Shown piece after piece: positions 9,156-17,915 of a DNA stretch of 64,000 bases. The notes beneath the pieces were generated by a model. That model ran no database searches. It saw only the letters and a list, made by a program, of their open reading frames with translations, and had not been told where the DNA came from. The stretch lies in the NCBI RefSeq assembly GCF_947487305.1, contig NZ_CANKWH010000017.1:1-64000 (forward strand), written 5' to 3'. The DNA is from an uncultured Paracoccus sp. (GTDB lineage Bacteria > Pseudomonadota > Alphaproteobacteria > Rhodobacterales > Rhodobacteraceae). The translations under genes and the position numbers were made by a program. Each line of letters begins with the position of its first letter. Positions within the stretch are counted from its first letter, which is position 1.

Positions 9156-9670
9156 GCGGCCTTGCCCTGGCGCATCGCGCGCTGGCTCCACTCGGCCAGT
9201 CCTGCGGGATCAACCCATTCGGCGAACTCGCCGGCGAAAGCGTCGAAAGGTGCGCGCTGTTCGATCGGCACGTGGATCAGAACCGGCACGCCTTGGTGCA
9301 GCGCCTCGGCGATCACATCGCGAAACCCCAGCCCCAGCGCCTCCTGTTTGCCGAATTTCGGGAGAATACAGATGTCTGCGCGCTCCGCCAGCCGGGCCGA
9401 GACGCGCCCGGCAGCGGTCTGCAGCGCGCCGGAGTCCAGCCGGCAGGCCACCGCGCCCGGCCCCAGCGATTGCGAGATGCGGATCAGCGGCCCCGTATCG
9501 CCAAGGACGCGCAAGTCCATGTCGCAGGCGCAATCGGCGCTGCCGCCGGAATTGACCTGAACCGCCCCGACGACCCGCAGGCCCTGCCGTGACAGGCTCT
9601 CGGCCAGATCGGTCAGCAACTGATCGGCCGCGCCCGGCGCGGCATCGGTCAGGGTAAAGCATCCCAGCAT
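9152..9670 (-). CDS. DUF2478 domain protein
   Basis: A 172-residue protein matching my recollection of DUF2478: an early GLRVVGAVQVNSGG segment, CACDMDLRVLGDTG, ISQSLGPGAVACRLDSGAL and LPKFGKQEALGLGF, where most members have NKFGKxE. I recall the family occurring near molybdenum-related genes, with a Rossmann or P-loop-like core; its function is unknown. No canonical Walker A is visible. The start at 9670 places the family N-terminus correctly. It is translationally coupled to the TusA-like gene. Confidence 0.75.
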   Translation of the reverse strand: MLGCFTLTDAAPGAADQLLTDLAESLSRQGLRVVGAVQVNSGGSADCACDMDLRVLGDTGPLIRISQSLGPGAVACRLDSGALQTAAGRVSARLAERADICILPKFGKQEALGLGFRDVIAEALHQGVPVLIHVPIEQRAPFDAFAGEFAEWVDPAGLAEWSQRAMRQGKAA

Positions 9671-9800
9671 GGCAATATCTCCATTCTTCCGCCGCAGGAT
9701 AGGCCGGCAGGACAAAAGCGCAAGCCGCCGCCCGGCGTGACAGGGGCGGGGATACAGGCTATGCGAAAGCAGAAGGAAAACTACTCAGACGCAAGGTGCA

Positions 9801-12005
9801 ATGATCCCGAATATCCTGATGTCGCGCAATGACGGTTTGGGCGCGCGATTGATCCCACTGCTCAGCGCCCTGCGTCTGGCGCGGCTGACCGGTGCAAGGC
9901 TGCGCGTCTTTTGGCCCTCGCAGGATCAGCGCACAAATGTCTCGCAGTTTGCCTGCCTCTTCGCGCCGGAATTTTCCGAGACCTATTTCATCCCCGAGGC
10001 CGAGTTTCGCCCCCGCCGCGTCTCGATCATCCCGGCCCACCGCTTCAAGCACCTGACGCCGGAAGCGTTCGTTCAGCAGGCCGATCCGGCCTCGGACTAT
10101 TTCATCGAGGAAGCCACGGGACCCATTGCGCTGCTGGGCGAAGACCCGGGCGAGGTGGCGCGGGGCTATCGCGCGGCGATGGGGCTGATCACCTTCACCG
10201 ACCGGGTGAAAGATGTCATGGCCCGGATCGACGCCGCCTTTGCCGGTCGGCAGGTGACGGCCTATCATATCCGCCACGGCGACGTGACCAGCAGCTATCG
10301 CGCAAGGGGCAAGGCCTGGCCCAACAAGTATGTCCCGCCCGAGATCTATCTGGAGCATATGCGGCAATCGGGCGTCGGGCAAGATCGCCCGGCGCTGCTG
10401 ATCTCGGATACACCGGCCTCGATCGACTGGCTGGTCGAGCGCCAGCCCGGGGCGATGCGGCTGAGCGACCTTATCCAGCTTGAGGATCTCGACTCGCTGC
10501 AATTCGATTTCCTCGAACTTTACGCCATGTCGCGCGCAGCCCTGATCGTTGCGCCCGAGATGAGCGGCTTTTCCCGTGTCGCCGCCGCCATCGGTGCGGT
10601 GCCGATCGCCGATGTCGGCCAGTCGCTGACCGATGAGGCGATGGAACAGGCCATGGTGGCGATGCAGGCGCGGCTGGAGGAAGAACCTGAAAGCTTCCTC
10701 AATGATGGCGAGATCGCCCAGGCCACGGTGCACCTGCGCCGCTGGCTGGACCGGCAGGACCGTGCGGGCGATCTGTCCGACATGCTGGACCGGCAGCTGG
10801 ACCAGGGGAATACCGTGCCGCTGCTTTACCGGATGCGGGGCGAGGATGCCTATCGCGCTGGTGAGATTGCGACGCTGGCCGAGACCGGCCGGCAGGCCCG
10901 CGACGCGATGATCCCGCTGCCGCATGTGCTGAGCGAGATCGATACCATGCAGGCGCTGCTGCATCTGCGCGCGGGCGAGGCCGAGGCGGCGACGCCGCTC
11001 TTGCGCCGCGCGCTTTATGCCTGGCCGATGCAGGCCTATGCGGCCGAGGCGGTGCGGTTGTGGCTTCTGGCCGATCCGCGCCCGTCCGCGCCGCTCTATC
11101 CGTTCGATCCGCTGGTGCTGGACCTGATCGCCCTGTCGCGCGGCGAGCCACAGAAGCGGGTCGAGATGCGCAGTCTTGTCTGGGAAACGCGGCATTTCCT
11201 GTCGAACACCTTTCGCGGCCCTTTGACCGCCGCCAGTGCCGATGCCGAGTTGCGCGCGAAGGTGCTGGCGGTCGAGACGCAGGACGGGGTGAAGGGCACG
11301 GCGGCAGAACGGGCGCTGAAAAGCTTCCGCAGCCAGATCGAGATGGAGGGGCCAGACCCCGAGTCGGCCCTGGCCCTGTCGGGCGAGATGGCCCATGACG
11401 CCCCACTGGCCGAGAACCGGTGGGCGGCGCAGCGTTTTGCGCTGAACCTGCTGCATCAGCGGAAATATCAGCGGGCGCGTTACTGGTTCGCGCTTCTGGC
11501 CAAGGAATGGCCGGACGAGCCGGTCTATGCCGGGCTTCTGGCCAGCACCATCATGCGCGAGGGCGAGAACGAGGTCGCGCTGACCCAGTTCGAGCGCGCC
11601 AATCCGGCAGGCACGATGCCCTATCCGGTCTTCATCCCGAAGCATGTGCAGCTGCTGGACCGGCTGAAGCGCGAGGAGGACTCCGAGGCGCTTTATGACC
11701 GGCTGCTCGCGGAAACGGGCTGGGCCGAGATGCACCTGACCGCGGTGGTGCGCCGCGCCCTGCGCCAGAACCGCCCCTTTCCGCATCTGGAGCGTCTGAC
11801 GCGTCTTGCCGACGAGGCCGGCCCGCATCGCGCGGCGGGCGCGCTGGCGGCCCAGCTTCTCTACCGCGACGGTCGAACTGACGAGGCCCGCGCCCGCGCG
11901 CAGGCGGCGCTGGATGGCGGAGGCGTGCCACCGGGCGATCTGAAGGCGGTGCAGGCGGTGCTGGGGATCGTGGCGGTTGAGGCCGAAGGAACAGAGCCGA
12001 AATGA
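9801..12005 (+). CDS. Fucosyltransferase-like protein with TPR-like C-terminal region
   Basis: A 734-residue protein, probably cytoplasmic as no signal peptide is visible. The N-terminus (SRNDGLGARLIPLLSALRLA) and H-I-R-H-G-D at 156-161 recall the GDP-fucose-binding HxRxGD motif of GT11/GT23-type fucosyltransferases; ISDT (201-204) and the YAMSRAALIVAPEMSGFSR region (241-259) fit the same GT-B C-lobe. Residues from about 290 to the end are helical and repetitive, rich in Ala, Leu and Arg, resembling TPR arrays. The next gene overlaps by 4 bases (ATGA). The activity call rests on motifs only. The fused transferase/TPR layout suggests assembly or modification of a surface glycan. Confidence 0.6.
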   Translation: MIPNILMSRNDGLGARLIPLLSALRLARLTGARLRVFWPSQDQRTNVSQFACLFAPEFSETYFIPEAEFRPRRVSIIPAHRFKHLTPEAFVQQADPASDYFIEEATGPIALLGEDPGEVARGYRAAMGLITFTDRVKDVMARIDAAFAGRQVTAYHIRHGDVTSSYRARGKAWPNKYVPPEIYLEHMRQSGVGQDRPALLISDTPASIDWLVERQPGAMRLSDLIQLEDLDSLQFDFLELYAMSRAALIVAPEMSGFSRVAAAIGAVPIADVGQSLTDEAMEQAMVAMQARLEEEPESFLNDGEIAQATVHLRRWLDRQDRAGDLSDMLDRQLDQGNTVPLLYRMRGEDAYRAGEIATLAETGRQARDAMIPLPHVLSEIDTMQALLHLRAGEAEAATPLLRRALYAWPMQAYAAEAVRLWLLADPRPSAPLYPFDPLVLDLIALSRGEPQKRVEMRSLVWETRHFLSNTFRGPLTAASADAELRAKVLAVETQDGVKGTAAERALKSFRSQIEMEGPDPESALALSGEMAHDAPLAENRWAAQRFALNLLHQRKYQRARYWFALLAKEWPDEPVYAGLLASTIMREGENEVALTQFERANPAGTMPYPVFIPKHVQLLDRLKREEDSEALYDRLLAETGWAEMHLTAVVRRALRQNRPFPHLERLTRLADEAGPHRAAGALAAQLLYRDGRTDEARARAQAALDGGGVPPGDLKAVQAVLGIVAVEAEGTEPK

Positions 12006-13270
12006 CCGATCATTCCGTCCTGCTTCTGGCCTATGGGCAGTCGAATGCCGACATCTATCCGGCAGAACCGGCGCTGGCCTGCGAGGCGTTTGGCGATCCG
12101 CGGATCGTGACCTTTGATGATGGGAACGCGTTTCGGGGGCTGCTTGGCGCGATCCCGAAGAACGAGGTCACGGCGCTGGTTGCTGCGGCGGCAGCCTCGT
12201 ATGAAACCAAGAAATGCCGCAACTACCAGTCTTTCCAAATTGCTGCGGCTGCTCGGCTGTTGCACGAAGGTGTTCCCGTGCTGCCGCGCCGGATCATCGT
12301 GCGGGCCGAAGGTCGCGGAGGGCGGCGCTTTCAGGGGATTGTTGCCAAGAACGACCGTCATGTGGAAGGCATTCTGAACAATGCCGACGGCACCGACTCA
12401 CAGATCCTGCTGAATCTGTTCACAACAATCCGCACCGCCGAGCGATTGGCGCGTCAAGCCAGAGCGCCGTTGAGCCGGATCGTTGTCAATTTCATCCATG
12501 GCGAGGCGGATCGCGGCACCACGCGCGGGGACTATCTTCAGAACTTCGGGCGTTTGGTCAAGCGTGTCGCAGAGGTAGCTACTGAACTCGATCTGCCCGT
12601 CGACTGGTTGATCCTCGATCCTGCCGGGACCTCCAGCGGCGGCAGCGGCAACAGCTGGCGCTGCCGGATGGCGATGCGTGATCTGGCTGATATGCACCAG
12701 AACATTCACCTCACCGGTACCGGCTACCCCTATCCGCTGGCCGACGTGATCCACTACAGTTCCGAGGCCCGGGCACTGTTCGGCGAGCATCTCGGGGCGG
12801 CGGCGGCGCATTTGCTGGCCCGGGATCGTGGGGAGGAAAGCGATCTGGGCTGGCTGCTGGATGCCCCCGGCCCGCCGCGTGCGGTTGTGACGGGGGCGAC
12901 GGTCGATCTCCACCTTCCCGGCGATACCGACTTCGAGCTGATCCCCGGAATTTCCGACCCGCACCTGACCGTCGAGGGGTTCAGCACCTCGATCGCTGCC
13001 CGCTGTCAGGTCATCGCGGCTGCGCAGACCGGCCCGCGCAGCGTCCGGCTCGAGCTTGACAAGCCTCCGGCGCAATCCGAGCGCGCAAACCTGAACTATG
13101 CCTATCAGGTCGTCTTGCGTCAGCACACCCGCAGCGACTCCCCCATGCCCGCAGGTCGCGGCGGCTGGCGCAGCGTGCGGGCGCTGGACTCGATGGTTCT
13201 GCCGGGGCGGCGAATCCATCAATGGGTGCCGGGCTTCAGCATTCCCTTTGCCGAGATGCAGAAAGGCTGA
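12002..13270 (+). CDS. SASA/SGNH-type carbohydrate esterase-like protein
   Basis: A 422-residue protein whose first 260 residues look like the sialate O-acetylesterase-type SGNH fold. LLLAYGQSNAD places the nucleophile Ser14 in a GQSN block, H-G-E-A-D (166-170) resembles the QGExD block, and D-V-I-H (248-251) could supply the catalytic Asp and His. Residues 280-422 look beta-rich. No signal peptide is evident. It overlaps the fucosyltransferase-like gene by 4 bases, so it may remove or add acyl groups on the same glycan. The esterase activity is inferred from motif positions. Confidence 0.6.
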   Translation: MTDHSVLLLAYGQSNADIYPAEPALACEAFGDPRIVTFDDGNAFRGLLGAIPKNEVTALVAAAAASYETKKCRNYQSFQIAAAARLLHEGVPVLPRRIIVRAEGRGGRRFQGIVAKNDRHVEGILNNADGTDSQILLNLFTTIRTAERLARQARAPLSRIVVNFIHGEADRGTTRGDYLQNFGRLVKRVAEVATELDLPVDWLILDPAGTSSGGSGNSWRCRMAMRDLADMHQNIHLTGTGYPYPLADVIHYSSEARALFGEHLGAAAAHLLARDRGEESDLGWLLDAPGPPRAVVTGATVDLHLPGDTDFELIPGISDPHLTVEGFSTSIAARCQVIAAAQTGPRSVRLELDKPPAQSERANLNYAYQVVLRQHTRSDSPMPAGRGGWRSVRALDSMVLPGRRIHQWVPGFSIPFAEMQKG

Positions 13271-13275
13271 TCCGG

Positions 13276-14442
13276 TCAGGCGAACTTGTTGTCGCCCCGG
13301 ACCGTGCCCTCCTGCTGGCCGGCCAGGTATTTCTCGCGGTTCAGCATCCGGAAGAACGGGGTGCCGTCATGCAGCACTCGCAGGCGCTCGCGCTCGTCCT
13401 CGCGTTCGGCATCCGAGATGTCGCGCCAAGGCAAGTGGCCCGAGATCATGCCCTTCTCCGCCAGCGCCGCGCCAAGCCGCGCAAAGCTGATCTCGCCGCA
13501 AGAGCGGCGGCCGGGCCGCTTGTCGGGATAGGGCAGCCAGTCCTCGACCAGCACGTCCACCTCGAAGGCGTCGATATTCTGGAACAGGCGCAGCTGGTCG
13601 ACGAAATGCGGGATCAGGTCCATGCTGCGGCGCTTGATGATGGCGACCTTCTGTTCGGCATTGCCGACAAAGCCCACCAGGTGCAGCGGCGAGCAGTCGC
13701 AGGCGACGATCATCTTCGCCGCCTTGTACTGTGCCACCTGATCCAGCAGCGGGTGGTTCTGCGGGTGATAGATCTCGAAGCCCTCGGCCTTCAGCTGTTC
13801 TTCCAGCAGCCATTCGCCGATGATCCCGCCCCGGTCCCGCGCAAGGCCCGAGCGCGAGATATAGATCTTTTCTGCCCCCTTGGCCGGGACGGTCCGGCCG
13901 GCAAAGCGGCGCATGTAGCTGCGAAACGCCTCGGATCCCCGCATCAGCTCGAACTGGCCAAAGCCCTGACGCGGGACGAACAGACGGTCGACGCGCAGCG
14001 GCACCGGGGTCGAGCGCACCGGCACGGTCGCGCCCAGCACGTTGAACAGCGGCCGGAACTGGCGGACGAACTGCATCGGGCGGGCATTGATCTTGGGGGT
14101 ATAGACGATGCTCTGGATCGCCGGGCGCAGCTCGTCCAGCGCCCAGAGACGGGTGGTGGATTCCACCAGGAAATGACCGAAATGGCCGAACAGCATCCCG
14201 CCGAACATGTGCTGGCCGGGCAGGTGCTCGATGCTGGCCGGATCGGGCATCTCGGGTGCCAGATTGACCTGCCGTCCCTCGCCCCAGGTGATCGAGTTCT
14301 CGACCATCTCGCCCTCGGCGGTCAGCACGCCCGATGACTGGAAGCGGTTGTTGTTGCCGCCCATGCCGCGCGGCGGCGGCACGATGATGGCATTGTCGAC
14401 GATGACAATCGCCTTTTTCGTATCGTCGAGATCCAGACCCAT
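13276..14442 (-). CDS. Glycosyltransferase family 61 protein
   Basis: A 388-residue protein of the GT61 (DUF563) family. Visible signatures are GHFGHFLVE (86-94), KIYISRSGLARDRG and a C-terminal block with GFEIYHPQNHPLLDQVAQYK and CDCSPLHLVGF. Bacterial GT61 members transfer sugars during capsule, EPS or LPS synthesis; donor and acceptor are unknown. Its ATG overlaps the TGA of the LuxR-type response regulator (TGATG), an unusual operon partner for a transferase. It converges with only 5 bp separation on the esterase/fucosyltransferase-like operon. Confidence 0.85.
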   Translation of the reverse strand: MGLDLDDTKKAIVIVDNAIIVPPPRGMGGNNNRFQSSGVLTAEGEMVENSITWGEGRQVNLAPEMPDPASIEHLPGQHMFGGMLFGHFGHFLVESTTRLWALDELRPAIQSIVYTPKINARPMQFVRQFRPLFNVLGATVPVRSTPVPLRVDRLFVPRQGFGQFELMRGSEAFRSYMRRFAGRTVPAKGAEKIYISRSGLARDRGGIIGEWLLEEQLKAEGFEIYHPQNHPLLDQVAQYKAAKMIVACDCSPLHLVGFVGNAEQKVAIIKRRSMDLIPHFVDQLRLFQNIDAFEVDVLVEDWLPYPDKRPGRRSCGEISFARLGAALAEKGMISGHLPWRDISDAEREDERERLRVLHDGTPFFRMLNREKYLAGQQEGTVRGDNKFA

Positions 14443-15062
14443 CAGACGCCCCGTTCCAGGGCGATGCGCATCAGCCCGTTCATGCCATCCACCGCAAGTT
14501 TCTTCTTCAGCGCCGACGAGGTATTCGCGACGGTCTTGTAGCTGACCCCCAGCGCATCGGCGATGGCCTGCAGGCTTTGCCCCTGACCGATCTGGCGCAG
14601 CACCTCGGTCTCGCGCTGGCTCAGCTGTGCCAGCGGATCAGCGCCGGCGCCGGCGCGCATGGTGGCCAGCGCGATGGCATGTTTCGGGTTCAGGTAGAAT
14701 TCGCCCGCCTCCTGCGCGCGGATGGCCTGACGGAATTCCTCGGGCGGGGCGTTCTTCGACAGGAACCCATGCGCCCCCGCCTCGATGGCGCGGGCGGCAA
14801 AGCCGGTCTGGTCATTCATCGAGAAAATGACGATCCGCGCGCCCGGAACCGCCGCCAGCAGATCGCCGATCATCGACAGCCCGTCGCCATCGGGCAGGGT
14901 GATGTCCAGCACGATCAGGGCGGGCTGGCGGTCGCGGGCCTGCTGAATCGCCTCGCGCGCATTCATCGCCTGATGGATGTCGTCATAGCCAAGCTCGCGC
15001 AGCAGCCGGCCGGCACCCAGGTGGGTGATCGGGTGGTCATCGACAACCAGCGCGGATTTCAT
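14442..15062 (-). CDS. NarL/LuxR-type response regulator
   Basis: A 206-residue two-component regulator. The receiver domain has acidic residues D8-D9, phospho-acceptor D53 (LIVLDITLPDGDG) and a Lys in FLSKNAPPEEF. The LuxR-type HTH occupies about 146-206 (LSQRETEVLRQIGQGQSLQAIA onwards). It overlaps the histidine kinase gene by 4 bases upstream and the GT61 gene downstream, so all three are one translational unit. The target promoter is unknown. Confidence 0.93.
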   Translation of the reverse strand: MKSALVVDDHPITHLGAGRLLRELGYDDIHQAMNAREAIQQARDRQPALIVLDITLPDGDGLSMIGDLLAAVPGARIVIFSMNDQTGFAARAIEAGAHGFLSKNAPPEEFRQAIRAQEAGEFYLNPKHAIALATMRAGAGADPLAQLSQRETEVLRQIGQGQSLQAIADALGVSYKTVANTSSALKKKLAVDGMNGLMRIALERGV

Positions 15063-16390
15063 CGGTTACGGCCCCTTGGCAATGCGGCGGTCAGCGTCGT
15101 CCCCGTTCTATCCGAACTGATGTCCAGCCTGCCAGCCAGAAGCGCGATCCGCTCGGCCATGCCCGAGAGTCCGGTGCCGCGCGGGGTGCCGGGGGCGATG
15201 CCTTTGCCATCGTCGCGGACAGTCATGGTCCAGTGCGTCGGATCGGATCCCAACGTGGCGGTGATCCGCCCTGCGCCGGCGTGGCGCAGGGCGTTGGTCG
15301 TGCCCTCTTGCAGGATACGGAACAGGGTCAGGGCGGTGGCCTCGTCTGGTTCGGGCAGGTCGGGCGGGATGCTGATGCGGATCCCGGTGTCGGGGAAACG
15401 GGCGGCAAGGTCCTGGACATGGCCCTTGAGCACCGTGGCCAGCGGCAACTGCCCGAGGGGCGCGGGGCGCAGGTCGTCCAGAAGCGCCCGGTTCACCCGG
15501 CTGATCTCGCCGGCAATGGCGGCGATGGCCTCGGCGTGGTCGCGGATCGCCGGGTCGTCGCTGCGCTGGCGCAGGGCATCGGCCTCGACCCTGAGGCCGA
15601 AGAGACAGGGCCCCATCTCGTCATGCAGGTCGCGGGCGATGGCCTTGCGCTCGTCATCGGTGCGGGTGATGACCTGGCGCTGCAGGTGCTCGCGCTCGGC
15701 ACGGGCCTGTTCCAGCGCCGCGCCCAGCAGATCGACCCCACGCCCGATCGGGGCGAGGTCGGGCTGCGGCAGCGGGCCGACCCGCGCCTCCAGCCGGCCC
15801 TGCGTCAGGTCGGTCAGTCGCGCGGCGATATCGCCCACCGGGCGCAGCGCCCGCCGGGTCAGCCAGACGATCAGCGCCCCCTGCAACAGCGCGGCCAGTG
15901 CCGTCAGCCCGAGGATCCGGCGCATGTCCTGCCATGCGGTGGCGATCTGCGCCGTTGGGTCGGCGGTGATCGAGACATAGCCCAGCATCCGCCGCTCGAT
16001 CACCACCGGCAGGCGGGTTTCCTGCGGCTCGGGCGCGATCAGGCGGGCGAACCACAGCGGCGCCGGTGTGGTGACGCCGGCGGCGGGCGTGACCTGGTGC
16101 AAGGCGCCGTCACGTGCGTCGAGAATGGTGATGGCGGCGTTGCGGGGCGAGACCAGCCGCTCTGGCAGCGTGGCCATCAGCCGGTCCAGCGGCACCGCGT
16201 CCTGCATCGTGCCGATGGTCGCCAGGACCAGCGAGCGGGCGGTCTCGACCCCGGTGCGCAATTCGCTGGTGACGGTCTGGCGCAGGTTCTGCAGGCTGAA
16301 CAGCGTCAGTATCACCAGCAGCGCAAGCTGGATGGCGAAAATCACGCTCAGGATGCGTTGGGTCAGGGTCAGCCGTGTCATGGCCGCCAT
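15059..16390 (-). CDS. Sensor histidine kinase (HisKA_3 type)
   Basis: A 443-residue inner-membrane kinase. TM1 is about 15-33, an extracytoplasmic sensor about 34-158, TM2 about 159-178, then a HAMP-like linker (RRALRPVGDIAARLTDLTQG). The phospho-acceptor is His256 in IARDLHDEMGPCLFGLR. The ATPase lobe shows the N-box (LQEGTTNALRHAGAG), G1 (VRDDGKGI) and G2 (GTGLSGMAERI). The N-terminal arrangement resembles LapD/MoxY-type periplasmic sensors, so a MoxYX- or FlhSR-like system of methylotrophic Paracoccus is a possible relative. The partner is the overlapping LuxR-type regulator. The signal is unknown. Confidence 0.92.
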   Translation of the reverse strand: MAAMTRLTLTQRILSVIFAIQLALLVILTLFSLQNLRQTVTSELRTGVETARSLVLATIGTMQDAVPLDRLMATLPERLVSPRNAAITILDARDGALHQVTPAAGVTTPAPLWFARLIAPEPQETRLPVVIERRMLGYVSITADPTAQIATAWQDMRRILGLTALAALLQGALIVWLTRRALRPVGDIAARLTDLTQGRLEARVGPLPQPDLAPIGRGVDLLGAALEQARAEREHLQRQVITRTDDERKAIARDLHDEMGPCLFGLRVEADALRQRSDDPAIRDHAEAIAAIAGEISRVNRALLDDLRPAPLGQLPLATVLKGHVQDLAARFPDTGIRISIPPDLPEPDEATALTLFRILQEGTTNALRHAGAGRITATLGSDPTHWTMTVRDDGKGIAPGTPRGTGLSGMAERIALLAGRLDISSDRTGTTLTAALPRGRNR

Positions 16391-16415
16391 GTTTGGCCGA
16401 AGCCGGCGGCCTCGT

Positions 16416-17093
16416 CTATCGTCGGGTTGACGCAGGCTGCGTTCGGCCGATCCACAGACCCAGCGCCAGACCCGCCACCGCGCCGCCCAGATGCGCCTGC
16501 CAGGCGATGGCGGGCACGAGCAGCGTCAGGCCCAGATTGAGCACCACGATATTCGCCACCGCCCGCCACAGCGGCCCCATCGGCTGGCCGCGCTGGCGGC
16601 GGCGGATGGCGACCAAACCGACCAGCGCCCCGGCAAGGCCAAAGACCGCACCCGATGCGCCGACCATCGGCCCTGCGGCGGGGGCCATCAGCGCAAACAG
16701 GCCGGCGGCGGCGATCTGGCAAATCAGATAGACCAGCAGCATGACGCCCGGCCCGGTCAGCTTGGCCAGTTCGCGCGCCACCACGGCCAGCGAGACCATG
16801 TTCATCGCCAGATGCAGGATGCCGCCATGCAGGACGCCATAGCTGAAGAACATCGCCAGTTGCTGGCCGGGATAGACCGGCCAGAGATCGTGGAAGAGCC
16901 GCGACCAGAAGCCGCCGTAGACGGTCGCCATGCCGCGCGCGTCGGACCAGCCGGCCAGTTGCAGCGCCACGATCAGCAGTTCTATCCCGCAGCAGAGCAG
17001 GATCAGCGCGACCACCCAGCCCGGCAATTGCCGCCATGTGCCGGTTTCGGACTGCACCGCGTTGACCGCCTCAGCCCTGCGGCCGGTCGTCAT
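16416..17093 (-). CDS. Rhomboid-family intramembrane serine protease
   Basis: A 225-residue polytopic membrane protein with the rhomboid catalytic dyad: Ser147 in VGASGAVFG (144-151) and His201 in [10 protein letters not shown] (199-208). [11 protein letters not shown] (89-99) is the conserved HxxxN-type helix. Six hydrophobic helices can be drawn. It would cleave substrates within the inner membrane; the substrate is unknown. Its start overlaps the end of the Trm112-like gene by 23 bases, so a slightly later start is possible. The histidine kinase gene follows after 25 bp. Confidence 0.9.
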   Translation of the reverse strand: MTTGRRAEAVNAVQSETGTWRQLPGWVVALILLCCGIELLIVALQLAGWSDARGMATVYGGFWSRLFHDLWPVYPGQQLAMFFSYGVLHGGILHLAMNMVSLAVVARELAKLTGPGVMLLVYLICQIAAAGLFALMAPAAGPMVGASGAVFGLAGALVGLVAIRRRQRGQPMGPLWRAVANIVVLNLGLTLLVPAIAWQAHLGGAVAGLALGLWIGRTQPASTRR

Positions 17094-17292
17094 CGGCCTT
17101 GATCTGGCGGGCCTCGTCGATCAGCATGATCGGAATGCCCTGCCGGATCGGAAAGGCAAGGCCGGCTGCGCGCGATACCAGTTCCTGCCGGTCGGGGTCA
17201 TAGTGCAGCAGCGTATGCGTGACCGGGCAGACCAGAGCCTCGAGCATGTGGCGGTCAAAACCCGGGGCGTGTGTGGCTGTGTCGTCAGTCAT
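17071..17292 (-). CDS. Trm112/UPF0434-like small protein
   Basis: A 73-residue protein with the UPF0434/Trm112 pattern: [16 protein letters not shown] (about 18-33), then [21 protein letters not shown] and ID(E)AR. Only the first zinc-type Cys is retained, as in many alphaproteobacterial members. Eukaryotic and archaeal Trm112 activates methyltransferases; the bacterial role is unsettled. The ATG overlaps the stop of the LON-domain gene (ATGA). Confidence 0.85.
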   Translation of the reverse strand: MTDDTATHAPGFDRHMLEALVCPVTHTLLHYDPDRQELVSRAAGLAFPIRQGIPIMLIDEARQIKADDDRPQG

Positions 17293-17915
17293 TGCAGTCG
17301 TTCCTCGTGTTCGCCGCTGCGCAGCGCATATTCGATCAGCCCGTCCAGCAGCGCCCGCCGTTCCGCCAGGGTCGGGGCTTCCAGCAGGGCCTGCTTTTCC
17401 TCGACATCCAAGGGCAACAGCATCGACAGTGAATTGATCAGCGTCTCGGTCTCGGCGGCGCTGGCATTTTCCCAATCGGTCGACAGCTCGCGCTCTTCCA
17501 TGAAGCGTTTCAGCCGTTCCAGGAACGGGCCGCGCTGGAACTCGGGGTCGGACTCGGTTCCGCCCAGATCGATCCCGAAACCGCTCCAGTCGGCACGGCC
17601 GGTCAGGTAGGGCTGAAATCCCTCCTCGGCCTCGATCAGCCGAAAGCGCGATACGGCGCGCAGCTGGATCAGCATCCGGTTGTTGTCGGTCTCGCTGAAG
17701 GCGACGACGCGACCGGCGCAGCCGACCGAAGCCAGACCATCCTCGTGCGGCTGGATCATCCCGATCATCCTGTGGCCGGATTTCAGCGTATCCTCGAGCA
17801 TCTGCAGATAGCGCGGCTCGAAGATCTGCAGCGGCAGCCGGGCGCGCGGCAGAAGCAGCGCCCCCGGCAAGGGAAAGAGGGGAACCCGGTCAGGAAGGGG
17901 ATGCGGCGTGCGCAT
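17289..17915 (-). CDS. LON peptidase substrate-binding domain protein
   Basis: A 208-residue protein comprising a stand-alone Lon N-terminal domain: LPLFPLPG-type opening ([20 protein letters not shown]), [14 protein letters not shown], and a helical C-terminal part with [19 protein letters not shown]. No AAA or protease domain is present. Such proteins probably bind misfolded or specific substrates, though the function is not established. The gene starts in the stop codon of the thioredoxin-like gene (TGATG). Confidence 0.9.
   Translation of the reverse strand: MRTPHPLPDRVPLFPLPGALLLPRARLPLQIFEPRYLQMLEDTLKSGHRMIGMIQPHEDGLASVGCAGRVVAFSETDNNRMLIQLRAVSRFRLIEAEEGFQPYLTGRADWSGFGIDLGGTESDPEFQRGPFLERLKRFMEERELSTDWENASAAETETLINSLSMLLPLDVEEKQALLEAPTLAERRALLDGLIEYALRSGEHEERLQ

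Noticed and set aside
9759..11828. A 689-codon minus-strand open frame opposite the fucosyltransferase-like gene
   Set aside because: It has no motifs, is rich in His/Gln/Arg and is antisense to a gene with recognisable motifs and an overlapping partner.
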